From: Streptomyces sp. SPB162
GTDB lineage: Bacteria > Actinomycetota > Actinomycetes > Streptomycetales > Streptomycetaceae
Direction of reading: 5' to 3'
DNA: 64,000 nt
NCBI RefSeq assembly: GCF_029504575.1
Contig: NZ_JAQFII010000001.1
Span: 4,347,001 to 4,411,000 of the forward strand
Positions within the stretch are counted from its first letter, which is position 1, and every line of letters begins with the position of its first letter. The position numbers and the translations under genes are program-made. Under the pieces are notes generated by a model. It saw nothing but the letters and a program-made list of their open reading frames with translations. It was not told the DNA's origin and did not search any database. This document shows positions 27,424 to 36,392 of this stretch, one piece after another.

Positions 27424-28180
27424 CTGTTGGCTACCGGCTCCCCGACCTGGACGACGCACTCACGCCCTCGCCCGCGGGCTCCCCGAGAACACCGTCCGGC
27501 TCATCGACCACGAGGGCAAGACGGTCTACCTCGACGCCGTCAAGGGCACGCTCTTCAACGAGTCCGGCAACGTCATACAACGCGCGGAGGACGTCAAGGT
27601 CGAGCCCTCCGCAGCTGAACGGGCCGCCCGGCAGAAACCCACTGCCGCACCGGGAGCCCGCGCTTGTCGGCGCGCATACCGGGGACAGCTCCATCGGAGC
27701 CAGGGGCGGGCACCTGCCGCCCGGCCGGGCTACGTATGACCCCGACCACGGAGCCAGGGCTGTCCACGGTGGGTCGGAAGACGGACGTGTTCCTCATCCG
27801 GCGACCGTTCATCCCGCGTCCGGGTCGGAAGCCGCGCATGCGCCGGTGCCTGCTGGATCGACGGCTGCTCATAGCGAACACCCCAGCGGCACCGGGGGGC
27901 CGGACCATGGCCATCATTCGAATGGATCGGGCGGCGAAGAGCCTGGCGACGGCCACGGCGCCGAGGAGACCTCACCCGACGACGAGGTGCTCCCCCTGCC
28001 GACAACGGGGAACCTGACCTTTCACGCCCAGCGCTGCTGCCGGGTCGGACGGATCTCACGCTCGATCAACTGCGCAAGCTGCGAGGACATGTCAATCGGT
28101 ACACCGCGTCAGAGCGCTACACCCGGCAGCTCTACGGAGGTGCTCCTGAGCGCCACTACCCTGTTGCGCCGAACGACCAC
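27424..28180 (+). pseudogene. Broken C-terminal part of a T7SS polymorphic toxin
   Basis: Bases 27424-27700 are homologous to 32551-32810 inside the intact toxin gene (GYRLPDLDDAL, then STVRLIDREGRTVYLD-like, then LFNESGKVIQ-like), but a one-base deletion near 27475 shifts the frame. A Gly/His/Ser/Pro-rich linker follows in another frame (GTGGPDHGHHSNGSGGEEPG, about 27890-27950), then a different C-terminal tip (LRGHVNRYTASERYTRQLYG, then GAPERHYPV, about 28085-28165). The upstream secretion domain is missing, so this is an orphan toxin tip that could be recombined into the full gene. Confidence 0.75.
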
Positions 28181-28184
28181 GTCG

Positions 28185-28298
28185 ATGGATCCTGCCGACG
28201 TAGTCCACAAGGAGTTCAGCCAACTTCCGATCGAGATCATCCGGATGCTGGCCAGTGCTGAGCTGACGCTGCGACTGACCCGCCGAGTCTCCGAATAG
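28185..28298 (+). pseudogene. Terminal fragment duplicated from the gene at 43628
   Basis: Encodes MDPADVVHKEFSQLPIEIIR and 17 more residues, nearly identical to the C-terminus of the protein at 43628-44353. The nucleotide identity extends over about 111 bases (28185-28295 with 44237-44347). The 5' part of the gene is absent. Confidence 0.8.
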
Positions 28299-28300
28299 TG

Positions 28301-28440
28301 ACGGATCACGGCAGTCCGGGATGGTTCGCATCCAACACGAGCTGCGGACCATCCCGGCGACCGAGCCCCAGCGCTACGCCGACGCCGGTAACTGGCTGAC
28401 GGAGCGAGCCCATAGCGTCGAAGGCGTACTTGGCCGTGGC
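28301..28440 (+). pseudogene. Internally deleted Imm49 gene remnant
   Basis: Three pieces of an Imm49 gene are joined: CACGGCAGTCCGGG (as near 33823), HELRTIPATEPQ...AGNWLT (as near 34085-34155), and ERAHSVEGVL (as near 34511-34540). The central roughly 350 bases and the C-terminus are missing. It lies directly before an intact Imm49 gene. Confidence 0.7.
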
Positions 28441-28477
28441 CGCACCGAATGGGACATCTCGTCATGAGGAAGAATCA

Positions 28478-29344
28478 ATGGCACCGAAAATTTCCCGCCC
28501 CGCGTACGACCCGGGCGAGAATTCCGCGCAGCGGCTGCAAAGGAGCTATGCGCGTGCGCTGAAGGAAATCGCGTGGCTCGAAGAGTCGCCGGAGATGTTC
28601 GGCCTGACATTCAGCAAGACCCTCAATACGGCCTTTGTCCACTGCCTCCACGATCCGACCGCGAACACGATCGGATCGTGGGAGGCCTGGGTCGCGGCCA
28701 TGCAGACCGGATCTGCCCTGTTCGCGTCGGCGGGCGCGCCGGAGGGGACGACGGTCGAGTGCATGATCGCGCACAAGGTGCGGGCGATCCCGGCCTCCGG
28801 GACGCGGCACTTCGTACATGCCGCCACGTGGCTTGAGGCGTTCTGGCTCGCTGTCATCTGCCGTGATCAAGTCCGCATGTCCCAGCTCTGCAACGTCCCG
28901 ATCGAGCAACTGCGGTCCTCGGGAGCGCAATTCGAGGAGTACATCTACCACTGGGTGGATGCCCTCCAGACATACTGGCTGGAACGCCCGGGCCTCGGCG
29001 AGAAGCTGGTGACGGCCTTCGACGGGACCTCCCCGGACACGCTCCAGTCCGTCGACCGCGAGCTGATGCTCAAGATCCTTTATCCGCCGCTTAACCTCTT
29101 CCACCGCTTCATCAGCCAGGATCCGGAGAAGTTCAACGACGCCCTCGTAGAAGCGATCGAACTGCACAAGGAGTACTGGACAGCCGACGAGGAACGCAGC
29201 GACGACCTCAGCGGTGCCGTCGCCCTTGCCCCGCTGGCCATCGCCTGCCTCGCCTACGACGCCGGACGTCCCATTGACGTCGAATCCGAGTATCTCCCCG
29301 CGAACCTCCTCGACCGCAGTTGGCTGGGCGAGTTCGAGACCTGA
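28478..29344 (+). CDS. Immunity 49 family protein (copy 1)
   Basis: A 288-residue, mostly helical protein starting MAPKISRPAYDPGENSAQRL, with GAGGAAGA upstream. It shares with the copies at 33803 and 44431 the blocks SWEAWVAAMQTGSALFAS, EEYIYHWVDALQTYWLERPG, LMLKILYPPLNLF and LAPLAIACLAYDAGRPIDVE. Imm49 proteins neutralise polymorphic toxins encoded next to them. Here the neighbouring toxin is a broken fragment, so this is probably an orphan immunity gene protecting against sister-strain toxins. Confidence 0.88.
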   Translation: MAPKISRPAYDPGENSAQRLQRSYARALKEIAWLEESPEMFGLTFSKTLNTAFVHCLHDPTANTIGSWEAWVAAMQTGSALFASAGAPEGTTVECMIAHKVRAIPASGTRHFVHAATWLEAFWLAVICRDQVRMSQLCNVPIEQLRSSGAQFEEYIYHWVDALQTYWLERPGLGEKLVTAFDGTSPDTLQSVDRELMLKILYPPLNLFHRFISQDPEKFNDALVEAIELHKEYWTADEERSDDLSGAVALAPLAIACLAYDAGRPIDVESEYLPANLLDRSWLGEFET

Positions 29345-29409
29345 GCGCCCCAGGCCCCGCATCCGCCGCCTTGTCCGGCGGCCACCATGTCCACCTCACC
29401 AGGAGCACC

Positions 29410-29696
29410 GTGTCCTTCGCGCCCTCTCCTCCTCCCGCCGCGAGCCCGGCACAGCGGCCTTCGAAGTTCGGGCCGCCGGAGGGTCAACACCCCATCGACC
29501 CCGTTCTTGGGTATCCCCCCTATACGGGCACGCGCACTGGGTATCCGGCCTACCCCGGCGCCGGGTTCCAGCCAGGGGCGCTCGCGTCGGCGGATGTGGG
29601 GGCTCGCCACCACGCTGACCGCCACGGCCGGAGGGCTGGCCGTACTCGGCGCATGGACACTGGCTGACGCACATGCCTGGCCGGGTGGGCTACGGG
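29410..29696 (+). pseudogene. Truncated Pro-rich gene joined to an eccD fragment
   Basis: GTG 29410 follows AGGAG and opens a Pro/Tyr/Gly-rich frame (SFAPSPPPAASPAQRPSKFG, then YPPYTGTRTGYPAYPGAGF). At about 29604 the DNA becomes homologous to eccD 35528-35620 (LATTLTATAGG, LGAWTLADAHAW) but in a different frame. Neither part is complete. Confidence 0.65.
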
Positions 29697-29712
29697 TCGT
29701 CGGCCGGGATCG

Positions 29713-29955
29713 ATGAACGCGAGGGCGAAGGCGCGCATGGTCTGGGCGGAGGCCGCCTCGCTGGCTGTCGCGATGCGACAGGGGGAGAGCGGGAACCACG
29801 CCGAAGCTCCGGAGGCCGCCTTCCCAGACCCCGCCGGCGAGGGCTTGGCCGGCTGGAAGACCGTGCTGTACGCCCTTCGAGAGCCGCATCTCCGCAGTGT
29901 TTGCGTCCTCAACGGCACCAGCCACCAAGCTAATTGGACAGGCCGATCCGGCTGA
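29713..29955 (+). CDS. Small open reading frame, possibly a remnant
   Basis: Encodes an 80-residue protein (MNARAKARMVWAEAASLAVA onward) with Trp and Glu content reasonable for a protein, but no good ribosome site, no recognised family and degraded DNA on its left. It may be a relict of the same breakup as its neighbours. Confidence 0.3.
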   Translation: MNARAKARMVWAEAASLAVAMRQGESGNHAEAPEAAFPDPAGEGLAGWKTVLYALREPHLRSVCVLNGTSHQANWTGRSG

Positions 29956-30081
29956 TAGTGGTGTTGTGGTTGCCGTGGGTTGTCGATATACATGTACAGC
30001 GCATGATGGGATAGATGTGACTTAAGTGCACAGCGTGGTGGTTGAAGCGCTGGTGTACGCCGGATTGTTCGGGGTGGGTGC

Positions 30082-30414
30082 ATGAAGTTCGACATGGGGT
30101 CTACGACGCTGTCGGGTCTCGGGAAGAGCACCGAGGGTTCCAGTACTGATCTGGGAACGCTGATCAAGCAGTTGATCGCGGCTGCGGATCCGCTGGAGGG
30201 GAAGTTCAACGGGGCAGGGAAGGCCGCGTTCGACTCCTTCAAGGTGCGCGCGGACGAGATCACAAATGCTCTGAACGGATCGCTGCAGTCGATCCTGGGT
30301 GGTCAGGCGGGCATGGATCTGGCGTTCGGAACCGGGGACCAGGAGCAGGAGGACAACGCCCAGAAGGGCATGTCCGGAGCCAACTTCGACGCTGCCCGGT
30401 TCTCCGGCCGCTAA
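30082..30414 (+). CDS. WXG100-like secreted protein (EsxB type)
   Basis: A 110-residue helical protein (MKFDMGSTTLSGLGKSTEGS; GAGKAAFDSFKVRADEIT; ILGGQAGMDLAFGTGDQEQE). Length, low Cys content, position and the following second small helical protein fit an Esx partner of a type VII system, although the central Trp-X-Gly is replaced by GAGKAAF. It likely forms a heterodimer with the product at 30620. A MITE begins at the base after its stop codon. Confidence 0.78.
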   Translation: MKFDMGSTTLSGLGKSTEGSSTDLGTLIKQLIAAADPLEGKFNGAGKAAFDSFKVRADEITNALNGSLQSILGGQAGMDLAFGTGDQEQEDNAQKGMSGANFDAARFSGR

Positions 30415-30574
30415 GGGCTGTCCCGTAATCCCTGGCGGGCGCCCGACGACAGCTACGGCACCTCGCCGCGTTGTCGGAACGCCCGAATACATCCAGTATG
30501 CGGGCGCCCCTCCGCCGTGCGATGCACCGCATCTGACGCCGCACGCTGATCCACCAGGGATTACGGGACAGCCC
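30415..30574. mobile_element. 160-bp MITE with 21-base terminal inverted repeats
   Basis: The ends are perfect inverted repeats: 30415-30435 begins GGGCTGTCCCGTAATCCC, and 30554-30574 is its exact complement. CTA lies at or near both borders as a possible target duplication. There is no open frame; an internal GCGGGCGCCC occurs twice (30436 and 30499). It sits exactly between two esx genes and begins right after the first stop codon. It could be mobilised by an IS5-type transposase elsewhere. Confidence 0.85.
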
Positions 30575-30619
30575 CTAGACACGGTCGGGACAAACGGACA
30601 GAGGAACGGGGAATTTGCC

Positions 30620-30928
30620 ATGGGGAATCAGGACCGGAACAGCTACGACACCGGGGCCTCGTCAGAGGTGCAGGGTGGGTTGCAAGGGATCATCGGCCAG
30701 CTGGAGCGCGTACTCCACGACCGGGATGCCGCAGTGAAGAGCGCGATGGCTGACTTCACCGCTGATGGTGTGTCGGATGAGTACCACGGCAAGGAAATCC
30801 GCTGGAACCGTGCCGCGAACGAGGTGCGCGACATCATCCGTCTCGTACGCACCACGTTGGAGCAGAACGACAGCACGGCGCAGTCGACGCTGACCAAGGC
30901 CAAGTCGGCTGTTGACAACATCGGCTGA
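30620..30928 (+). CDS. WXG100-like secreted protein (EsxA type)
   Basis: A 102-residue helical protein (QDRNSYDTGASSEVQGGLQG; DYHGKEIRWNRAANEV-like GKEIRWNRAANEVRDIIRLV). Its central turn has Trp in RWNRAAN, and the last helix is charged, as in Esx export substrates. The MITE upstream separates it from its presumed partner, so coexpression may depend on readthrough. Confidence 0.78.
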   Translation: MGNQDRNSYDTGASSEVQGGLQGIIGQLERVLHDRDAAVKSAMADFTADGVSDEYHGKEIRWNRAANEVRDIIRLVRTTLEQNDSTAQSTLTKAKSAVDNIG

Positions 30929-31010
30929 CGCCGAGCCCCGGCAGGACCGCGGGCTCTTGTCGAGGCGTTGACGATCGCGCCGGTACGGGGATCAAGAAGC
31001 GGGGGCTTTG

Positions 31011-31400
31011 GTGACGAGTTGGGATATCAGTACGTCCGGTGTGCAGGGCGTGCTGAACAAGGCGAAGACGGCGGCCGAAGGGCTGGCGAAGGCCGGCACG
31101 GAACTGGGGACGATCCTGCCGAGTGCCGCGAAGGCGGCGGGCACCATTTCGGGCCCCGTCTGCGGTGAAGCGCCGTCCGGACCGGTCGCGGCAGCTCTGG
31201 GAGAATTCCTGCAGGCACGGGAGCAGGACGTGATCTACGTGGCGGTACGGACCGCCAACTCGCTGAACGGGGCCGTCCTGGCGACCAATGCCTACAACCA
31301 GGGCAATCTCCAGATGGCCTCGGACGCACAGCATGCCGCGATCGCCGAGCCCACGCCCGAAATGCTCAACCCCGACAGAGCGCAGGGTGGTCACTCGTGA
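31011..31400 (+). CDS. DUF6507 family protein (T7SS-associated)
   Basis: A 129-residue protein starting at GTG 31011 (VTSWDISTSGVQGVLNKAKT). ISGPVCGEAPSGPVAAALGE and YVAVRTANSLNGAVLATNAY match the DUF6507 family found in Streptomyces ESX loci beside WXG100 genes. It is probably another small exported or chaperone-like component, N-terminal to the toxin. Its stop overlaps the toxin start (GTGA). Confidence 0.85.
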   Translation: MTSWDISTSGVQGVLNKAKTAAEGLAKAGTELGTILPSAAKAAGTISGPVCGEAPSGPVAAALGEFLQAREQDVIYVAVRTANSLNGAVLATNAYNQGNLQMASDAQHAAIAEPTPEMLNPDRAQGGHS

Positions 31401-33790
31401 GTGACGACCTAATCAACCCAGCAGGTATACCCCAGTTCACCGGGAACCTGGAGAACCTGGAGACCGACGCGGCGGCCCTGGTCACCCAGGCGGGCCACTT
31501 CCGGTCCTCCGGCGCGTCGGTCAACTCCGAGTTCCAGGGGCTCTCCGCCTTCTACAAGGCGCCGGAGGCCGAGCAGCTGTTCGCCACGACGATCCCGGTC
31601 GCGACCAAGGCCGATGCCTTCGCGCGGGACCTGGAGAAGGTCGCCTCCGCCCTGCGCGACTACGGCGGCGAGGTCCGGCCCATCGTGGCGCGCCTGGAGA
31701 GCCTCACGCACTCAGCCTGGTCCTTCGTGCAGAGCATCGAGGACGACGGCGACTGGCGCGAGGACAAGAAGAAGGTCCAGCACAACAACGACCTGTGGCA
31801 CGACGTCAACGCCACCCTGGACGCGTTCTGGGCGGCGGAACGGTCCTGCTACGGCAAGATCACCGGGCTGGTAGGTGGTGCCCCGCTCATCCCCGACGAC
31901 GGTACCCACAAGCAGAACATGTACGGCTACAAGGCGGACGACCTCGACCACGCCGAGGAGACGGCCTGGGGATCGACCACCGACCGGGAGTACAGCGGTC
32001 TCGCGTGGTTGGGGCACCAGGTCAAGAGCTACGTCTGGGACGGCTTCGTCGTCGACGGCGTGTGGGGCACGGTCATGGGCCTCGGCACCCTCTTCGGCAA
32101 GGACGGCTGGGACGCGGCGGGCAAGGCGTGGACCGGTCTGGCGAAACTCGCCACCGGCCTGTCCATCATGATCACCCCCGTCGTCGGCACCATCTACATG
32201 GCCCTGCCCGACGACAAGTTGCCCGGCATCCTGCGCGACTCCCGTACCGCGGTGAAGCAGACCGGCAAGGCACTGATCGCCTACGACGAGTGGGGCAAGA
32301 ACCCCGCCCGCGCGGCGGGCGCCGTCACCTTCAACGTCATCACCGCGATCTTCACCGACGGAGCGGGCAGCGCGGCCAAATCGGGGGCGGTCGCCAAAAC
32401 CATCTCCGTGCTCGGGAAGACCGGCAGAGCGCTCGACCCGGTGACCTACGTCATCAAGGGCGGCAAGTTCGCCGTGGTCAAGGTCGGCGACATGCTGTCC
32501 GGCCTGAAGAACCTGCGGACCGGCGTCCTGCTCGACACCGCCGCCGGCGGCTACCGACTGCCCGACCTGGACGACGCCCTCGCACCCCCGCCTGTGGGTC
32601 TCCCCGAGAGCACCGTCCGGCTCATCGACCGCGAGGGCAGGACGGTCTACCTCGACCCCGCAGAGGGCACGCTATTCAACGAGTCCGGCAAGGTCATCCA
32701 ACACGCCGACGACATCAGGCGCGAGCCCTCGGCGGCCGAGCTCGCCGAAGTTGAGCGCAACGAAGCCGAGCCCAACCCGTTGCCGCGGCGCGAGCCGGTT
32801 CTGGTGGGAGCACATGCGGGGGACGGTCCCGGCGGGGGCGGGGGCGGCGGGCATGGCACGGACTCAGGCGCCCCCCGATCTGAACAGCAGGGCGGCAACG
32901 GCTCGGACGGTACCGGGAACAACGGCCGTAGATCTGAAACCCCGGAAGAGTTTCAGGAGAGAGTCCGTCAACAGGTCTACCGTGCCAACAACGAACCGGG
33001 CTACTACGACAGGTACTACCGCTCCGGGACCGATGGCACACGTGTCAGTACCACGCTTAAGGATGAGAGCGGGTATCCGCCGCCACAACTGGTGAAGAAA
33101 CCTGGCACAGATGAATTGATAGCGAAGTCGGACGAGCCTGATCCACTTCCCGAGAAATACCTGGGAGGGTCGAAGAATGAGATCCTTCCACCAGCCAAGA
33201 AGGATCTGAGAGAGCTTCGGGCTAAAGCACTGGAACGCCATAACGCAATCCAAGCGGATACATTGGCAAAGGAACGGCTCAAGGCGGCTAAAGCGATTCC
33301 GGACAACGCCCCCGGCATCAAGGCGGCGGAGGCCGCGCAATCCGTTACGGCGCGGAATATGACCAACGCCGCCCGGGAATACGGGGAGATGGTGGCGGAA
33401 CGCCACGTCATCCCCGATCGGTATTCGAACGCAACAAGGGAACCGCTCGAGGGTCCCCGTAATGGAAACGATCAGTTTGACCAGGTCTGGCGCAGGGAGG
33501 ACGGCGGCTATGTAGTGATAGAAGCGAAGAGCAGCGTGGATACGCCGCTGGGCTCGCGTAAGTTGCCGGATGGTACCCGGGTTTCGCAGGGTACCAGGGA
33601 ATATTTTGACGACATTATTCGGAAGATGCACGCTCGAGGGAGGGCGGATCCTGGTGGCCCCGAGGCTACTCTTGCGAAAGCGCTCGAGGACGCCTTGGAG
33701 GATGGGAAGTTGGAGTACATACTGGTCAAGGGAAATCCCAACACCGGGACGTACACCGGCTACTCCGCGCAGGAGTTCGACATCGGGTGA
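31397..33790 (+). CDS. T7SS polymorphic toxin with C-terminal PD-(D/E)XK-like nuclease
   Basis: A 797-residue protein. Residues 1-150 are a helical WXG/LXG-like secretion domain; about 210-370 hold hydrophobic and Gly-rich stretches (GTVMGLGTLFGKDGW, ITPVVGTIYMALP). A conserved pre-toxin segment GYRLPDLDDALAP is followed by a Gly/Ser-rich hinge (about 470-520). The tip (about 520-797) differs in base composition, being less GC-rich. Its end has QFDQVWRREDGGYVVIEAKSS, a D...(E)xK arrangement of restriction-endonuclease-fold nucleases, then a Glu/Lys-rich helix. The Imm49 gene starts 13 bases later. I infer a DNA- or RNA-cutting toxin delivered by the T7SS. Confidence 0.85.
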   Translation: MSDDLINPAGIPQFTGNLENLETDAAALVTQAGHFRSSGASVNSEFQGLSAFYKAPEAEQLFATTIPVATKADAFARDLEKVASALRDYGGEVRPIVARLESLTHSAWSFVQSIEDDGDWREDKKKVQHNNDLWHDVNATLDAFWAAERSCYGKITGLVGGAPLIPDDGTHKQNMYGYKADDLDHAEETAWGSTTDREYSGLAWLGHQVKSYVWDGFVVDGVWGTVMGLGTLFGKDGWDAAGKAWTGLAKLATGLSIMITPVVGTIYMALPDDKLPGILRDSRTAVKQTGKALIAYDEWGKNPARAAGAVTFNVITAIFTDGAGSAAKSGAVAKTISVLGKTGRALDPVTYVIKGGKFAVVKVGDMLSGLKNLRTGVLLDTAAGGYRLPDLDDALAPPPVGLPESTVRLIDREGRTVYLDPAEGTLFNESGKVIQHADDIRREPSAAELAEVERNEAEPNPLPRREPVLVGAHAGDGPGGGGGGGHGTDSGAPRSEQQGGNGSDGTGNNGRRSETPEEFQERVRQQVYRANNEPGYYDRYYRSGTDGTRVSTTLKDESGYPPPQLVKKPGTDELIAKSDEPDPLPEKYLGGSKNEILPPAKKDLRELRAKALERHNAIQADTLAKERLKAAKAIPDNAPGIKAAEAAQSVTARNMTNAAREYGEMVAERHVIPDRYSNATREPLEGPRNGNDQFDQVWRREDGGYVVIEAKSSVDTPLGSRKLPDGTRVSQGTREYFDDIIRKMHARGRADPGGPEATLAKALEDALEDGKLEYILVKGNPNTGTYTGYSAQEFDIG

Positions 33791-33802
33791 TGGGAGAACA
33801 AT

Positions 33803-34663
33803 GTGACGACCAAGGTGGCTCGGCACGGCAGTCCGGGGCCTGACGACGAGGCATACGCGCGTGTGCTGGGCGAGGGCGTGGCCGACTCGGTGCGCAGGCT
33901 CGAACGGTCGCCGCGATCGTTCAACAGTGCGCTGGGAAAGTCTCTCCTGCACGTGCAGGCGCGCTGCGCGGTCAACCCGGACGGATCCGGAATTGACACG
34001 TGGGAAGCTGTGGTCACGGCGATGCAGGTGGGGTCCGCGCTCTTCGCTTCGGCCAGCGTGGCCGAGGGCACTGTCGAGTGCCGTATCGACCATGAAGTGC
34101 GGACCATTCCGGCGACCGGGCCGCAACCCAGTGCCATCGCGGGAAACTGGCTCACGGCCTTCTGGCTCGCTATCGTCTGCCGCGACCAGGAGCGTATGAC
34201 GAAACTGTGCGAGGTGCCGCTTGATCTGCTGCGTGCCTCGGGTGCGGAGTACGACGAGTACGTATACCACTGGGTGGACGCTCTTCAGGCGTACTGGCTG
34301 GAGCGTCCGGGACTGATCGACAAGTTGGTCGCAGCAATCGAGGCCTCCTACCCCAACGTGGCTCGTATCGCTGACGAGGACCTGCTGCAGAAGATCCTTT
34401 ATCAGCCCATCAATATGTTCCAGCAGTTCATACAGAAGGATCATGCGGGCTTCAACGAAGCACTCGTCGAGGCCCTGAACATGCACAAGGCTTACTGGAC
34501 GGAGAGCGAGGAGCGCGCCGAAAGTATCGAGGGCGTTCTTGCTCTCGGGCCGCTCGCCATCGCCTGCATTGCTTATGACGCGGGATTCCCGATCGAGGTC
34601 GAGTCCGAATATATCCCCGGTGAGCTGCTCAATCGCGCCTGGCTTGGCGAGTTTCCCACGTGA
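33803..34663 (+). CDS. Immunity 49 family protein (cognate of the toxin at 31397)
   Basis: A 286-residue helical protein beginning at GTG 33803, 13 bases after the toxin stop. It has the blocks TWEAVVTAMQVGSALFAS, TAFWLAIVCRDQERMTKL, DEYVYHWVDALQAYWLERPG and ALGPLAIACIAYDAGFPIEV seen in copies 1 and 3. Position identifies it as the cognate antidote. Binding partner and specificity are inference. Confidence 0.9.
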   Translation: MTTKVARHGSPGPDDEAYARVLGEGVADSVRRLERSPRSFNSALGKSLLHVQARCAVNPDGSGIDTWEAVVTAMQVGSALFASASVAEGTVECRIDHEVRTIPATGPQPSAIAGNWLTAFWLAIVCRDQERMTKLCEVPLDLLRASGAEYDEYVYHWVDALQAYWLERPGLIDKLVAAIEASYPNVARIADEDLLQKILYQPINMFQQFIQKDHAGFNEALVEALNMHKAYWTESEERAESIEGVLALGPLAIACIAYDAGFPIEVESEYIPGELLNRAWLGEFPT

Positions 34664-34703
34664 CGGAGACAGCGCGCGGCAGTGGAACGGATAGTGGGTA
34701 GCT

Positions 34704-34997
34704 GTGGCAGCGCAGGAGTACGACAGTCAGTTGCTGGAGTCGGTGTCGGTGCGGCGGCGGCGGCTTCGGGATGCTCTGTTGTTCGGGGGGCAGCGGCAGC
34801 GGCGGTCGGTTGATGAGCGGCTGGGGAAGGCGGCGGCCGGGATCGTGATCGTGGCGGTGCTCTGCGCGGGGTGTGTGGGCTGGTCCTTCGTCTCCCACCG
34901 GCTGCTGGACAAGCGCCCCAACGGGTCGTCCGTGCAGCCGTCTTCGCCGCCTTCGGCGCCTGCTGTGACGTCCCCCGTGCCTCCGTCGGCCCGATGA
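34704..34997 (+). CDS. Single-pass membrane protein of the T7SS locus
   Basis: A 97-residue protein with a basic cytosolic N-terminus (SVRRRRLRDALLFGGQRQRR), one membrane helix (AAAGIVIVAVLCAGCVGWSF) and a Pro/Ser-rich outer tail. The layout recalls the N-terminal part of EccB (cytosolic helix then one helix), but the periplasmic domain of EccB is absent. A truncated copy lies at 45382. It precedes eccD by 13 bases and is probably a membrane component of the secretion machine. Confidence 0.72.
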   Translation: MAAQEYDSQLLESVSVRRRRLRDALLFGGQRQRRSVDERLGKAAAGIVIVAVLCAGCVGWSFVSHRLLDKRPNGSSVQPSSPPSAPAVTSPVPPSAR

Positions 34998-35010
34998 TAG
35001 GTTCGAACGC

Positions 35011-36375
35011 GTGATATCTCCGGTGGCACTGAGCCGTACGGCACTGAGCCGGGTCACTCTGGTCGGCGAACGGCGACGGGTCGATCTCGTGCTGCCGTCC
35101 AGGGAGCCGATCGGTCTGCTGCTGAACGAGGTTCTGCGGCTGCTGGACGACAAGGCGGCCGATCGGCCGATGCTGCGTCATCTCGTGACGGCGGACGGCT
35201 GCGCGCTGGCGCATGACAGCACGTTGGAGTCGGCCGGGGTGCCGGACGGTGCGGTGTTGCGGCTGGTGCGGGTGGAGGATGCTCCGTCGGCGCCCGTGGT
35301 GCACGACGTCACCGACGAGGCCGCCGACGATCTGGACGTCCGGGCGTGGCGATGGGCTCCTCCGGCGCGCCGGGCGGTCGCCGGAGCGAGCACGGTGGTG
35401 TGGGCGCTGGCGGCCGGAATTCTGGCGCGGCAGGAACTGTCGCTCACTGCCGTCGGGAGCGCCTTGCTGGTCGTCGCCGCCCTGGTGGCGGTCGCCGGGG
35501 CCCTGCTCTGGCGCGTGGCCAAGCGCGGGCTCGCCACCACGCTGACCGCCACGGCCGGAGCGCTGGGGACACTCGGCGCGTGGACGCTGGCCGACGCGCA
35601 TGCCTGGTCGGGCGAAGTGCGTTTGGGCGCGGTGGCGGTGGCGGTCGTGGTGGCCCTGGTGCTGCTCGGTGCTTTCTCGCCCCTCGGACGAAGCGGGATG
35701 GTCGGCGCGGGCGCCGTGGCCGGCTGCGCGGTCTGCTGGCAGCTCGCCGTCCAGTCGCAGGCAGGCTCCGGCGGCGTGGTGGGGCAGGCCCGCGCCGGGG
35801 GACTGCTGGCGATCGTCTCGGTGGTGGCGCTGGGGGTGCTGCCGCGCCTCGCGTTGATGGCCTCGGGCCTGTCGGGCCTCGACGACCGCCGCTCTGCGGG
35901 GACTTCGGTGAGCCGGTATCAGGTGACGACCGCGTTGGCGGTCACCCACCGCGGGCTCGCTCTCGCCACCGGCGTCGTGGCGGTGTCCGGTGCCGCGGCC
36001 GGGATTCTGGTGCTGCGGACGCCTACGGTGTGGACCGTGCCGCTCGCGGCGGTCGTCGCCGTGGTGCTGGCCCTGAGGGCGCGGGCGTATCCGCTGATCG
36101 TCGAGGTGGTGGCGCTGCTGGCGGCCGCCGCGGTGGTGGCCGCACGGCTGGCCTGGGTGTGGCTGGACCTGTCCGGCACGGCCGGGCCGCTGGCCCTGGT
36201 GGCGTCGCTGGCCCTGATCCCCCTGGCAGTGCTGGCGATTCAGCCCGCCGAGCACGTTCGGGTGCGGTTGCGGCGCTTCGGGGACACCCTGGAGTCCGTC
36301 GGGGTGATTGCGTTGTTCCCGCTGGTGGTGGGGATGTTCGGCGTGTACGGGCACCTGCTCGGCACTTTCGCGTGA
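35011..36375 (+). CDS. eccD: Type VII secretion integral membrane protein EccD
   Basis: A 454-residue protein. The first 95 residues are a YukD/ubiquitin-like cytosolic domain (LSRVTLVGERRRVDLVLPSR). Eleven or so membrane helices follow (LATTLTATAGALGTLGAWTL; LTAVGSALLVVAALVAVAGA; WTVPLAAVVAVVLALRARAY). It forms the membrane channel part of the ESX core complex. GTG 35011 is the start. Confidence 0.92.
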   Translation: MISPVALSRTALSRVTLVGERRRVDLVLPSREPIGLLLNEVLRLLDDKAADRPMLRHLVTADGCALAHDSTLESAGVPDGAVLRLVRVEDAPSAPVVHDVTDEAADDLDVRAWRWAPPARRAVAGASTVVWALAAGILARQELSLTAVGSALLVVAALVAVAGALLWRVAKRGLATTLTATAGALGTLGAWTLADAHAWSGEVRLGAVAVAVVVALVLLGAFSPLGRSGMVGAGAVAGCAVCWQLAVQSQAGSGGVVGQARAGGLLAIVSVVALGVLPRLALMASGLSGLDDRRSAGTSVSRYQVTTALAVTHRGLALATGVVAVSGAAAGILVLRTPTVWTVPLAAVVAVVLALRARAYPLIVEVVALLAAAAVVAARLAWVWLDLSGTAGPLALVASLALIPLAVLAIQPAEHVRVRLRRFGDTLESVGVIALFPLVVGMFGVYGHLLGTFA

Positions 36376-36392
36376 GGGTGCAGGCACGGGAC

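Noticed and set aside
30299..30928. 209-codon frame running through the MITE into the second esx gene
   Set aside because: The N-terminal half is the MITE and an out-of-frame part of the first esx gene; the ribosome site and conserved protein begin at 30620.
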